From Atlanticothrix silvestris CENA357 (GTDB taxonomy: Bacteria > Cyanobacteriota > Cyanobacteriia > Cyanobacteriales > Nostocaceae), in NCBI RefSeq assembly GCF_016056295.1, contig NZ_JAECZB010000002.1:135372-199371 (forward strand): a stretch of DNA of 64,000 nt. The letters are read 5' to 3'. Each line of letters opens with the position of its first letter. The stretch's first letter is position 1. Made by a program: the position numbers and the translations under genes. The notes below the pieces were generated by a model. It was not told where the DNA came from. It did not search any database and saw nothing but the letters and a program-made list of their open reading frames with translations. This document shows, piece after piece, positions 46,670-54,612 of this stretch.

Positions 46670-47716
46670 ATGGCTACAAAAATTCCTGTCACAGTAATTA
46701 CAGGCTTCTTAGGCAGTGGTAAAACCAGTCTAATTCGCCACCTGCTACAAAACAACCAAGGACGACGCATTGCAGTTTTGGTCAACGAATTTGGCGAACT
46801 GGGTATTGATGGCGAACTTTTGCAATCCTGCCAAATTTGTCCCGAAGATAGTGAATCAGAAAATAATATTTTTGAATTAACCAACGGTTGCTTGTGCTGT
46901 ACCGTGCAGGAAGAATTTTATCCGACGATGCAACAGTTACTTAAGCGGCGAGATAGTATTGATTGCATTGTCATTGAAACTTCTGGGTTGGCTTTACCAA
47001 AACCACTGGTAAAAGCTTTTCGCTGGCAAGAAATTCGTAATGGTGCCACAGTAGATGCTGTGATTACCGTAGTCGATTGTGCAGCGGTAGCAACAGGAAC
47101 ATTCGCCAGTGATTTAGAAGCGATCGCCGCCCAACGGCAAGCAGATGATAGTCTAGAACACGAGACACCTTTGCAAGAATTATTTGAAGACCAACTTGCT
47201 TGTGCAGACTTAGTGGTGTTGAATAAAACTGATTTAATTGATGCCGAGACACTAGCCCAAGTTGAAGAATTGATCAAAAAAGAGTTACCTAGAGTTGTGA
47301 AGATTGTTGAGAGCGATCAAGGCAGACTCGATCCGTCTATATTATTAGGATTACAAGCCGCAGTCGAAGATGACTTAGATAGTCGTCCTAGTCATCACGA
47401 CACTGAAGAAGAACACGACCACGATGAAGAAATTACCTCAACTCACGTTATTTTAGACCGGGCTTTTGACCCAGAACAACTACAACAACAATTGCAGACA
47501 CTAGTAAATCAACAAGAAATTTACCGCATTAAAGGCTTTGTAGCAGTGCCTAACAAACCTATGCGTTTGGTGATGCAAGGGGTAGGAACTCGATTTGATA
47601 AATTTTATGATCGCCCTTGGCAACCAGAAGAACCAAGGCAAACCCGCTTAGTTTTCATAGGCCGTGATTTGAAATTCTCGGAAATAAAATCACAACTTGT
47701 GGCTTTATTAAGTTAG
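46670..47716 (+). CDS. cobW: CobW/COG0523 GTPase (metal chaperone)
   Basis: This 348-residue G3E GTPase has Walker A GFLGSGKTS (12-20), Walker B-like IVIETSGLALPKP, NKTD base-recognition and the metal-binding motif CLCC (C74, C76, C77). A His/Asp/Glu-rich loop (HHDTEEEHDHDEE, about 242-255) and a C-terminal CobW_C domain (YRIKGFVAVPNKPMRLVMQG) complete it. Family members deliver cobalt, zinc or other metals. The link to cobalamin is by name and by position on a genome with cobM nearby at 63 kb, but the metal cannot be read from the sequence. The proximity to heme oxygenase hints at tetrapyrrole or metal balance. Confidence 0.93.
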   Translation: MATKIPVTVITGFLGSGKTSLIRHLLQNNQGRRIAVLVNEFGELGIDGELLQSCQICPEDSESENNIFELTNGCLCCTVQEEFYPTMQQLLKRRDSIDCIVIETSGLALPKPLVKAFRWQEIRNGATVDAVITVVDCAAVATGTFASDLEAIAAQRQADDSLEHETPLQELFEDQLACADLVVLNKTDLIDAETLAQVEELIKKELPRVVKIVESDQGRLDPSILLGLQAAVEDDLDSRPSHHDTEEEHDHDEEITSTHVILDRAFDPEQLQQQLQTLVNQQEIYRIKGFVAVPNKPMRLVMQGVGTRFDKFYDRPWQPEEPRQTRLVFIGRDLKFSEIKSQLVALLS

Positions 47717-47769
47717 GAATGATGAATTATAAATCATAAAGCAACTCTTACTCCTAACTAGACAAAACT

Positions 47770-47880
47770 ATGAATATCACTCAACTGTTTAACATTGCCA
47801 ATCTTTTCGTTTTACCATTTTGGGCATTGATGATTCTCCTACCTAACTGGAAAGTGACACGGCGAATTATGGAATCATAA
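47770..47880 (+). pseudogene. Truncated ABA4-like (DUF4281) gene fragment
   Basis: The 36-codon frame starts MNITQLFNIANLFVLPFWAL and continues MILLPNWKVTRRIMES before a stop. This closely follows the N-terminus of cyanobacterial ABA4-like membrane proteins, normally about 140 residues. The following sequence shows no further homology in any frame I could see. The gene therefore ends after its first membrane helix and is probably non-functional. Plant ABA4 takes part in neoxanthin formation; the role in bacteria is not settled. A stand-alone single-helix peptide is possible but less likely. Confidence 0.65.
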
Positions 47881-47887
47881 TTACAAA

Positions 47888-48121
47888 TTAAGAAACTTTA
47901 GACTTTTTATAATTGGCATCTAACCAACAACGTGGTAAGCCTTCACCAGAAGGGAAAACTAGATTTTCTTTTTTAAAAGTATCAGATTCCTGTTCTTCTT
48001 GCCCTTCTTGATCTTGTGCGTGTACAATATCATTATTTGGATCAAGCAATTCTTGAATATCAAGAACTTTTACCAAATCTTCAGTACCTTTAAGTTGTAG
48101 AAACATATTTCTAAGCTCCAT
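47888..48121 (-). CDS. Small acidic protein of unknown function
   Basis: This 77-residue acidic protein begins MELRNMFLQLKGTEDLVKVL and ends GLPRCWLDANYKKSKVS. The middle is a low-complexity acidic run (QDQEGQEEQESD). The conserved-looking ends suggest a real gene. I do not recognise a family. It has its stop 8 bp from the stop of the truncated ABA4-like fragment (convergent). It may well be a cyanobacterial small protein, but independent support is lacking. Confidence 0.6.
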   Translation of the reverse strand: MELRNMFLQLKGTEDLVKVLDIQELLDPNNDIVHAQDQEGQEEQESDTFKKENLVFPSGEGLPRCWLDANYKKSKVS

Positions 48122-48313
48122 AAATGTGCATCAAAATCTAGCATGGGTGCCAAGATAAACTCGCCCCCATTTAAACTTGTTTAGTTCAGAACGCTAAAAC
48201 TTTATATTTATTAAAAGTAGCTATAACTTTTAATAATTATGAGACACCACACTAGATTAATTAATGTGGATTTGTGTTGCACTGTGGTTTCATTTAATTT
48301 GAGCAGACAGAAA

Positions 48314-48625
48314 TCATATCTCGCGCTGATATTTCTCTAAAATATCTACTAAATTGACCTGACATTGCAGCGGTAGTAAGTCTATTAAAGGTAATTCTCT
48401 TCTACCACCACCAATTTTCACAGGAATAGATTCCAAGACTTGGATGACCCGATCTTCATTGATAGCATTAGAAGTGATTAAGGGATATAGTTGTTCAGCG
48501 ACAACAGTATGTAGCTTGGCATCAGACAAATAAAGATGCCATTTGGCAATGTCTATATAAACGTTTTCGCCAATCTCACCTGCTAGGGCTTCTAGCAGTT
48601 CTGCGGTGTTAGTTTTAGCCATCAA
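48314..48625 (-). CDS. DUF3181 family protein
   Basis: This 103-residue soluble protein matches the cyanobacterial DUF3181 pattern: ALAGEIGENVYIDIAKWHLY in the first third and KIGGGRRELPLIDLLPLQCQ near the end. It is a compact helical protein with no catalytic motif. The family is widespread in cyanobacteria and its function unknown. A second Met (MAK) is an equally good start. Neighbours are small conserved proteins in the same direction without operon-like spacing. Confidence 0.85.
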   Translation of the reverse strand: MMAKTNTAELLEALAGEIGENVYIDIAKWHLYLSDAKLHTVVAEQLYPLITSNAINEDRVIQVLESIPVKIGGGRRELPLIDLLPLQCQVNLVDILEKYQREI

Positions 48626-48743
48626 AACAACCCTCTATCAAGTAAAGAGCGCTAACTTTCAAGTTACTTAATATTATTGCTCAATTTATCAGACCGACTC
48701 AACTACCTCAGGTTACAATTGCCCTAGCTTCAGCAGTCCATCT

Positions 48744-49001
48744 TCAGGTGGATTTGGGTGGTGTCTGTGAGTAGTTGGCGATCGCAGTAATATAAATCAG
48801 ATGCACCAACAATACTATTATCCAACTTGCCGTTAACCAAGGCAGCCACTCCCAGGTAGTAGCTTGCAAGTTTTGGGCAAACCATAAACCAGAATTAATC
48901 GCAGAGGCAGCTGCCACATGCACTGCGAAATTCATCCGGTCATCTAATTTACGGAAATCTGGGTCTTTGCGATCGGGTTTACGAGGCCAGCGAGGAGGCA
49001 T
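48744..49001 (-). CDS. 2TM-domain small membrane protein
   Basis: This 85-residue protein has a basic, charged head (MPPRWPRKPDRKDPDFRKLD) followed by FAVHVAAASAINSGLWFAQN and a second hydrophobic helix (WLTASWIIVLLVHLIYITAI). That pattern, with two membrane helices joined by an aromatic turn, is the 2TM domain found alone or on histidine kinases. Here it is stand-alone. No function is known. The tail (ANYSQTPPKST) is short and soluble. Confidence 0.8.
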   Translation of the reverse strand: MPPRWPRKPDRKDPDFRKLDDRMNFAVHVAAASAINSGLWFAQNLQATTWEWLPWLTASWIIVLLVHLIYITAIANYSQTPPKST

Positions 49002-49097
49002 AAATATTTGTTACAAACTTAAATACACTGTACTTATTCTAAGGTTTCTGGGAGTGTAGTTGCTAGTGAATTCCTTGGAACTCAATTAACTATCTGA

Positions 49098-49265
49098 ATG
49101 GCGTTGCTGAATCTAGGAATGAATGTCTCACGAATTCGGCGTTCGCCCCTGGCGTTGCCGCAGGCTAGTCGTTCTTGAAGAGTAGGCGCATTCGCCGTCA
49201 GGCGTTCCCGCAGGGTAGACGCAAAGGAAAATCCGTAAAATCATCCTGCATTTATGCAACGCCAT
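49098..49265. mobile_element. 168-bp MITE-like element with 10-bp perfect ends
   Basis: ATGGCGTTGC (49098-49107) and GCAACGCCAT (49256-49265) are perfect inverted repeats, and pairing continues imperfectly inward. The interior has palindromic units (GGCGTTGCCGCAGG, AGGCGTTCCCGCAGG). A second copy with related ends lies at about 59767-59923. It abuts the tail of an Uma2-like gene. Confidence 0.72.
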
Positions 49266-49366
49266 CTAAACAAGCTGAGTTATTGGTAGAGCAAGAATAT
49301 CAACTAGTAGAGCAACTAGCAGCGTATTTGCGTAGTCTTGGGGTTGACCCTGATAATCTCCTGTAA
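49266..49366 (+). pseudogene. C-terminal remnant of an Uma2-family gene
   Basis: After the MITE end the frame reads KQAELLVEQEYQLVEQLAAY then LRSLGVDPDNLL and a stop. This is the coiled C-terminal tail typical of many Uma2/DUF820 proteins in cyanobacteria. No Uma2 catalytic core lies upstream. The open frame runs back through the MITE (to 49175), but that part (RRQAFPQGRRKG) is repeat-encoded. It looks like the end of a gene cut by the element. Confidence 0.6.
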
Positions 49367-49649
49367 ATGAACTTGATTCAGCTATTTTTCCTAAGTTAGG
49401 TAATAGTAATATTTGGCAATAGTTTAGTAGCTTGAAAATAAGTCTGTTGCTAGCAATTATGCACTAAATGTTATCAGCTAGAAGCTACTATTGCCAAGCA
49501 AAAAAATCTCAAAGAATAAAAACTAATTATACATCAATCAATTGGGTGAGCTTTTAATTAATCTAAGTTAAAAATGATTCATCTGTTGGATAGAGGAAGC
49601 TAATAAATTTACCAATGAAGATGTAAATACCCTTTAGAGGTGGATGACA

Positions 49650-49847
49650 ATGGCTAAGGCGAACCCAGTTGAAATACAAAAAAACTTGAAAGGTGTTGAC
49701 TATCCTGCTGGTAGAAAAGAATTGATTAAACATGCTAAAAAGCAGGGAGCCGATCAGAAAGTAATCTCATTATTAGAGCAATTACCAGAAGACGAAGAAT
49801 ATAAAAACCCAGCTGATCTCAACAAAGCTTTAGGCAATATTGAGTAA
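49650..49847 (+). CDS. DUF2795 family small protein
   Basis: This 65-residue protein (MAKANPVEIQKNLKGVDYPA, KHAKKQGADQKVISLLEQLP) matches DUF2795, a helical family seen in cyanobacteria and actinobacteria. ATG at 49650 is used; an ATG two codons upstream (MTMAK) also has GAGGTGG near it. DUF2795 proteins are thought to be small DNA- or protein-binding modules, but the function is unproven. The stop is 2 bp from the convergent moaC stop. Confidence 0.88.
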   Translation: MAKANPVEIQKNLKGVDYPAGRKELIKHAKKQGADQKVISLLEQLPEDEEYKNPADLNKALGNIE

Positions 49848-49848
49848 G

Positions 49849-50358
49849 TTATGGTTCTGGCGGAAAATAATTTCCTGATTTTCCGCCAGTTTTACTTAGC
49901 AAGCGAATCGATTCTATTTGAATCGACTTCTCTAAAGCTTTTGCCATATCGTATAAAGTCAGCGCCGCAATAGAAACGGCTGTTAAAGCTTCCATTTCCA
50001 CACCAGTTTCGGCTTTGGTTTTAACTGTGGCATAAATTTGATAACCAGGGAGTTGAGGATCAGGTGTGACCTCGACTGCAATTTTTTGTAAGGGTAAGGG
50101 GTGACATAGGGGAATCAAAGCCGCTGTTTGTTTGGCTGCCATAATTCCAGCCAACCTGGCAGTTGCCAACACATCTCCTTTGGGAGTATTACCAGCTTCA
50201 ATAGCGGCAAAGGTTTCTGGTAACATCCGCACCTTAGCAGCGGCTACGGCTTGGCGAAAAGTTGGTGCTTTGTCAGACACATCCACCATCTGTGCCTGTC
50301 CCTGCTGATCTAAATGAGTTAAGTTTGCAGAATTTTGGGAAAAATTATCTTGCATCAT
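49849..50358 (-). CDS. moaC: Cyclic pyranopterin monophosphate synthase MoaC
   Basis: This 169-residue enzyme acts in molybdenum cofactor synthesis, with MoaA converting GTP to cyclic pyranopterin monophosphate. Motifs: [46 protein letters not shown] with the conserved CHPL, and [20 protein letters not shown] with the catalytic lysine soon after (AKALEK). Molybdopterin is needed for nitrate reductase in this group. No moaA or other mo genes are nearby. The start is one of two ATGs in tandem (MMQD). Confidence 0.96.
   Translation of the reverse strand: MMQDNFSQNSANLTHLDQQGQAQMVDVSDKAPTFRQAVAAAKVRMLPETFAAIEAGNTPKGDVLATARLAGIMAAKQTAALIPLCHPLPLQKIAVEVTPDPQLPGYQIYATVKTKAETGVEMEALTAVSIAALTLYDMAKALEKSIQIESIRLLSKTGGKSGNYFPPEP
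49857..49891 (+). terminator. Hairpin at the end of moaC, possible DUF2795 terminator
   Basis: CTGGCGGAAAAT (49858-49869) pairs with ATTTTCCGCCAG (49880-49891), and GTTTTAC follows. It lies within the last codons of moaC on the other strand. A bidirectional or plus-strand terminator for the DUF2795 gene is plausible. Confidence 0.5.
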
Positions 50359-50392
50359 TTTGAAATAACGTGTTAATATAATTTTCTGGCAG

Positions 50393-50466
50393 GGGCGTGT
50401 AGCTCAGTGGACTAGAGCACGTGGCTACGGACCACGGTGTCGGGGGTTCGAATCCCTCCTCGCCCG
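50393..50466 (+). tRNA. tRNA-Arg (anticodon ACG)
   Basis: The 74-nt cloverleaf has acceptor GGGCGTG/CTCGCCC (one T-T mismatch at position 6), D stem GCTC/GAGC, anticodon stem CGTGG/CCACG with loop CTACGGA and anticodon ACG (50427-50429). The T arm is GGGGG-TTCGAAT-CCCTC and the discriminator is G. No CCA is encoded. It reads CGU codons, and CGC/CGA after deamination to inosine. Confidence 0.95.
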
Positions 50467-50470
50467 TTTT

Positions 50471-50509
50471 AAAAGTTAGGAGTTTTTATTCTCTAAACTC
50501 CTAACTTTT
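50471..50509. terminator. Bidirectional terminator between tRNA-Arg and MFS gene
   Basis: AAAAGTTAGGAGTTT (50471-50485) pairs perfectly with AAACTCCTAACTTTT (50495-50509). It sits between the tRNA (plus) and the MFS transporter stop (minus), and each arm ends in a short T run on the strand read out. Confidence 0.8.
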
Positions 50510-50515
50510 AACTAA

Positions 50516-51766
50516 TTATTTATTTAAAGAGTAATTATCTTCACCTCGACCCAGAGCAAAGCTTAAAGAATTAGATAAGTCCTTGTTCGATTGGGTGAGA
50601 AAGATCAAAAGTGCTAGAAAAGTTAAACCAGCACCATAGCCAAACATATTGCCATAGCCTACTTGTTCGGCAACATAGCCAAGAATAGGAGCTGCGATCG
50701 CTAGGCCAAGGTCAAATCCTGCTATACAGATGGCAAAAATTCGCCCCCGTTCTTGTGGTAATGAACGGTCTGTCATCATAGTAGTGATCATAGAGATCAC
50801 TGTTCCTCCACCAAGTCCTTCGACTATTCCAGCTAACAAAAAAATGCTGGTACTGTTAGCTTGCCACAACAGCAGCAAAGCCACAGTATAAGCAAGTATA
50901 CCAAAGCTGATAAATAAACCACGACCTAAGCGATCGCTGGCTTGACCGACGAATATCCTCAGACAAAAACTAGAAATTGCGGCAACTGTAAAAAATAGCC
51001 CAATATTCAAATTAACCTGAGTTGATTTGATGAATAATGGCACAAAAGTATGTACAGCACCAAGTGCAAAACCAACTAGGAACATCACCGCAGCTGGTAC
51101 TCTCACGCGAGGACTGATTAAAATTTGCCAAAATTTACTATTATTGCTCTGTGTTAATTCCTGTGTCTCCACTGGTGGGTTAATAATTTGTATAGCACCT
51201 AAAAACGCAACAAAAGCTAATTCTGCGGATAACAAAAATAAGATTCCATAACCAGTTGTAGCTTGTAAATAGCCTCCCAAGGCAGGCCCAATTGCTAAAC
51301 CAACAGGAGCCGCCAAACTCATATAACTAATGATTTCACCACGACTTTTAAGTGGAGCTAAATCTGCCACTAAAGCACTATATCCAGTTGTAAAAGCGGC
51401 GAGACTAACGCCATGAAAGACACGCACCAGGATCAACAGAGGAATTGATCTAAAGGTCAAATAGCCAAAGGGGGCGATCGCAGCTACTATTGTGCCAATC
51501 AATAACAGCAGTTTTCGACCATATTGATCTGCTAACCGTCCCAACATAGGACGAAACAACAATAGTCCAATAGCAAAACTACCCATGACCATGCCGATTT
51601 CTTGCTTATTTGCGCCCAAATCATCGATATAAAGCGGTAATGTGGGCAAAAACGCAGCTATACTCGACCAGAATGCTAAACCTGCTGTAAACAAAATTAG
51701 CAGGTTTAGCCGTAAAGGAGCATCAAAGGTATGAAAAGTTTTCACAGTAGATGCTATGTAAGTCAA
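50516..51766 (-). CDS. MFS transporter
   Basis: This 416-residue protein has twelve predicted membrane helices of the major facilitator superfamily. The loop between helices 2 and 3 is GRLADQYGRKLLL, the family signature, and the matching one in the second half is GQASDRLGRGLF. The fourth-helix region (RVFHGVSLAAFTTGYSALV) resembles the drug-efflux group. The substrate cannot be deduced. It is followed (on its 5' side) by a glycosyltransferase gene separated by a duplicated 21-bp block and a dispersed hairpin. Confidence 0.9.
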   Translation of the reverse strand: MTYIASTVKTFHTFDAPLRLNLLILFTAGLAFWSSIAAFLPTLPLYIDDLGANKQEIGMVMGSFAIGLLLFRPMLGRLADQYGRKLLLLIGTIVAAIAPFGYLTFRSIPLLILVRVFHGVSLAAFTTGYSALVADLAPLKSRGEIISYMSLAAPVGLAIGPALGGYLQATTGYGILFLLSAELAFVAFLGAIQIINPPVETQELTQSNNSKFWQILISPRVRVPAAVMFLVGFALGAVHTFVPLFIKSTQVNLNIGLFFTVAAISSFCLRIFVGQASDRLGRGLFISFGILAYTVALLLLWQANSTSIFLLAGIVEGLGGGTVISMITTMMTDRSLPQERGRIFAICIAGFDLGLAIAAPILGYVAEQVGYGNMFGYGAGLTFLALLIFLTQSNKDLSNSLSFALGRGEDNYSLNK

Positions 51767-51799
51767 ATGACTAAATAACTAATCTTTATTATTGTTACG

Positions 51800-51890
51800 T
51801 TAGTTAACATTTTTTGCTACTTGCGGGGCTTCGAGATCTCCGACTTCTTCAAGAAGTCGGGGATCTGATTTAGTTAACACTTTTTGCTAC
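51800..51890. repeat. Dispersed hairpin flanked by a 21-bp direct duplication
   Basis: TTAGTTAACATTTTTTGCTAC (51800-51820) and TTAGTTAACACTTTTTGCTAC (51870-51890) differ at one base. Between them is the hairpin GAGATCTCCGACTTCTTC with GAAGTCGGGGATCTGATT. The second copy is the 3' end of the glycosyltransferase gene. A diverged hairpin copy is at 25573-25612. Confidence 0.8.
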
Positions 51891-52883
51891 TACCTCCCGC
51901 ACGCGATAGATGGGGCGACCTTGGGATTCATGGTATGTACGCATCAGCAGCTCTGCCAAAAGACCAAAGCAAAATAGCTGTACTCCCGTCACTAGTAAGA
52001 GAACTGCCAAGATTAGCAAGGGGCGATTGCCAATATCTTCTTGAAAAGCTAACTTGACAAAAGTTAAATAAATTCCAATTAGCACTCCGGCAAATATTGA
52101 AGTTAAACCCAATAGCCCAAAAACATGCATCGGGCGTGTCAAAAACTTCTTCATAAACAAAATAGTTAACAAATCCATCAATACCCGGAATGTCCGCGAT
52201 AGCCCATACTTACTGCGACCAAAGCGACGGGCGTGATGGCGCACGGGCATTTCTGTAATTCTTGCCCCTTCGATATATGCTAAAGCAGGTAAAAATCGGT
52301 GTAATTCCCCGTAGAGGTTCATATCTGCCACCAATTCTGCACGATAAGCTTTTAGCGAACAGCCGTAGTCATGAATATCCACGCTAGTGGTACGCCGAAT
52401 TAGCCAATTGGCAATTTTGGAAGGAAGTAATCGCTTGACGGCTCCATCTTGTCGTTTTTGCCGCCAACCACTCACCAAATCGTAACCTTCATCCAGCTTT
52501 GCCAACAACATGGGGATATCAGCCGGGTCATTTTGCAAATCAGCATCCAAAGTGACAATCGCTTTGCCTCGTGCATGGTTAAACCCAGCCGACATGGCCG
52601 CAGTTTGACCGTAATTGCGTCGCAGAATTACCGCTTTTAAATCAGAACGTATTTGTGCTTGGGTTTTAAGAAATTCTCCTGAACCATCGCTAGAACCATC
52701 ATCCACACAGATGATTTCATAACTTAACTGACTAGCAGATAATGTAGATGCGATCGCCTCTAATAAAAGTGGCAAACTTTCCACTTCATCACGCACTGGC
52801 ACTACCACCGAAACATCTGGAACAATGGCTAAAATCGCTCCATTATCCCCAGTAATCCCTTCCGAAATTAACCCACTCCTCAT
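51870..52883 (-). CDS. Glycosyltransferase family 2 (GtrB/DPM1-like), two membrane helices
   Basis: This 337-residue protein has a GT-A domain with VSVVVPVRDEVESLPLLLEA, the DDGSSDGS loop, the metal site VTLDADLQNDPADIP and HDYGCSLKAYRAE. Two C-terminal membrane helices follow (about 233-258 and 270-295). It resembles polyprenyl-phosphate sugar transferases such as GtrB and ArnC. It would attach a sugar to undecaprenyl phosphate at the cytoplasmic face for later export. Neighbours are an NlpC/P60 peptidase 6 bp downstream of its start side and an MFS transporter. The sugar is unknown. Confidence 0.9.
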   Translation of the reverse strand: MRSGLISEGITGDNGAILAIVPDVSVVVPVRDEVESLPLLLEAIASTLSASQLSYEIICVDDGSSDGSGEFLKTQAQIRSDLKAVILRRNYGQTAAMSAGFNHARGKAIVTLDADLQNDPADIPMLLAKLDEGYDLVSGWRQKRQDGAVKRLLPSKIANWLIRRTTSVDIHDYGCSLKAYRAELVADMNLYGELHRFLPALAYIEGARITEMPVRHHARRFGRSKYGLSRTFRVLMDLLTILFMKKFLTRPMHVFGLLGLTSIFAGVLIGIYLTFVKLAFQEDIGNRPLLILAVLLLVTGVQLFCFGLLAELLMRTYHESQGRPIYRVREVVAKSVN

Positions 52884-52889
52884 AATTCT

Positions 52890-53603
52890 TCAGCGTCCTC
52901 TGGCTCTGTGTGGTTTGTAACTCTGAATAACTCTGCCAGCGCCTCGCAGCTGCTGATAGTATGACTGACTCACCGCATCTCCCTGTTCCGAGAGTATGTC
53001 AATTCCAATACCATTTCGTCCTTGGTTTTGTCCAGAGCTATGGATGTAAGATCCATCTCCCAAATAAAGTCCAACATGAGTGGTTTTTTCGGGAGTACCA
53101 AAAAAGACTAAATCTCCTGGTTCTAAGTTGGTAATGGCAATTGCCTGGGTAAAATCTTCTTGTTGATAGGCATCTCTAGGCAACCAAATACCCACAGAAA
53201 CAAATGCCGCCTGCATTAACCCAGAACAGTCGTAATTTGGGCCGACCGTACCACCCCAAAGGTAATAATTTGGCTGTTGCATCGCTGTTTGTGTGAAAGC
53301 GATAACCTCTGGTAGCAGTTTTTTGATGTCAGACTCAGAAAATGATTTAGCCTGATAAAGTACAGTAGCAGGTTGTAATAAACCCAAATCGTCAAGGGAT
53401 ACCCACCCTGGATAGTCATCCTCACACAAATACACCTCAAATGCTGAATTTGGATGATTTGATGTTACCTGTAAATGTCGCCCAGAAGCGGCTTGAGTTG
53501 CTAGGCGCGTACATGCAGGAGAATCATATAAATTCAGATCAGCAAGACATTGGTATTCTCCCAATTGGGGATTTGGGATTTGGGATTTTAAATTAGAAAG
53601 CAT
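52890..53603 (-). CDS. NlpC/P60 cysteine peptidase (gamma-D-Glu-diamino acid endopeptidase type)
   Basis: This 237-residue protein has an N-terminal bacterial SH3 domain (about 12-80) and a C-terminal NlpC/P60 domain with C126 in NYDCSGLMQAAF, H176 in THVGLYLG and H188 in SYIHSSG. These positions agree with the catalytic triad C126/H176/H188 I recall for the structurally characterised Nostoc and Anabaena cell-wall peptidases (NpPCP, AvPCP). It should cut stem peptides of peptidoglycan, favouring L-Ala-gamma-D-Glu recycled fragments. No signal peptide is seen, which fits a recycling role. The first codons are made of a GGGATTT heptamer run. The serine hydrolase gene starts 22 bp away, divergently. 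Confidence 0.92.
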   Translation of the reverse strand: MLSNLKSQIPNPQLGEYQCLADLNLYDSPACTRLATQAASGRHLQVTSNHPNSAFEVYLCEDDYPGWVSLDDLGLLQPATVLYQAKSFSESDIKKLLPEVIAFTQTAMQQPNYYLWGGTVGPNYDCSGLMQAAFVSVGIWLPRDAYQQEDFTQAIAITNLEPGDLVFFGTPEKTTHVGLYLGDGSYIHSSGQNQGRNGIGIDILSEQGDAVSQSYYQQLRGAGRVIQSYKPHRARGR

Positions 53604-53625
53604 TCTTCAAGGTGAATAGCTAATA

Positions 53626-54558
53626 ATGATTTTCTTTAGAAAAGACGAACAACTCGAAAATCTGGGTAATGGCATTTTAGATGCAACTTGGGCAGCATTT
53701 CCAAATTTAGCTCGCAATCAAATTGCTCTAACTTGGATTGTTTACGATCCGCCAGTCCCAGTAAATACTGGTGGCGCTCTGACTCCTGACGCTTTTTGGA
53801 ACCATCCAGTCCGTGGTTTTACTTATCGCGGTGTTGAGCGTATTTACCCCGCGAGTGTAGTCAAGCTGTTTTACCTAGTAGCAGTCAATGAATGGCTGGA
53901 AAAAGGTATGAGCCAAACTTCTAAGGAGTTAGAGCGAGCCTTACGCGATATGATTGTGGATTCTAGCAATGATGCTACTAGCTTAATTGTAGATATTCTC
54001 AGTGGTACGACTTCAGGCCCAGAGTTACCAGCCGGCCCCTTTGAAACTTGGAAATATCAGCGTAATATTGTTAATCGCTATTATCAATCTTTAGGCTGGG
54101 AAGAAATGCAGACGATCAACGTCTGCCAAAAAACTTGGGGTGATGGCCCTTATGGCAGAGAACGGGCATTTTATGGAGAGATGCTGGATAACCGCAATAT
54201 GGTGACAACAAATGCGATCGCTCGGTTGCTCCATAGTATTGTTGGTGGGGTCGCGGTTTCAAGTGGGCGATCGCAAGCAATGATGGCTTTGCTCAAACGC
54301 AGTCTCAACCCAGATGATTTGCCTACTGACGTAGAAGAAGATCAGGTGACAGGTTTTTTAGGTGGAGGTCTTCCCCAAAATGCTCAAATTTGGTCAAAAG
54401 CAGGTTGGACAAGTCAAGTTCGTCATGATGCAGCGTATATTGAATTGCCAGAGCAGCGCCCCTACATAGTAGTAGTATTTACAGAAGGCAAAGCACACGC
54501 TAAGAGCCGCGCTATTTTACCCTTCATCTCGAAGCTATTCGCCGAAGCAAGCAGTTAG
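53626..54558 (+). CDS. Beta-lactamase-fold serine hydrolase (class A-like)
   Basis: This 310-residue protein has the serine active site SVVK (S77, K80, in YPASVVKLFYLVAVNEW), an SND triad-like motif in VDSSNDATSLIVDIL and KAGWTSQ in place of KTG. These are the three motifs of the penicillin-binding/beta-lactamase fold. Length and order suit a class A-like hydrolase or a DD-peptidase relative. No signal peptide is visible, so a cytoplasmic or peripheral role should be considered. It may act on cell-wall fragments with the divergent NlpC/P60 enzyme. Resistance to antibiotics is not implied. A terminator follows. Confidence 0.85.
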   Translation: MIFFRKDEQLENLGNGILDATWAAFPNLARNQIALTWIVYDPPVPVNTGGALTPDAFWNHPVRGFTYRGVERIYPASVVKLFYLVAVNEWLEKGMSQTSKELERALRDMIVDSSNDATSLIVDILSGTTSGPELPAGPFETWKYQRNIVNRYYQSLGWEEMQTINVCQKTWGDGPYGRERAFYGEMLDNRNMVTTNAIARLLHSIVGGVAVSSGRSQAMMALLKRSLNPDDLPTDVEEDQVTGFLGGGLPQNAQIWSKAGWTSQVRHDAAYIELPEQRPYIVVVFTEGKAHAKSRAILPFISKLFAEASS

Positions 54559-54570
54559 TAGTTTATAAAT

Positions 54571-54612
54571 GAATGCCCTCATAAATTCTCCGAGGGCATT
54601 CTTTATTGTTTT
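54571..54612 (+). terminator. Rho-independent terminator
   Basis: GAATGCCCTC (54571-54580) pairs with GAGGGCATTC (54592-54601), followed by TTTATTGTTTT. It lies 12 bp after the stop of the serine hydrolase gene. Confidence 0.88.

Noticed and set aside
46663..46884. 73-codon minus-strand frame overlapping cobW start
   Set aside because: It is antisense to the conserved Walker A region of cobW and has no independent support.
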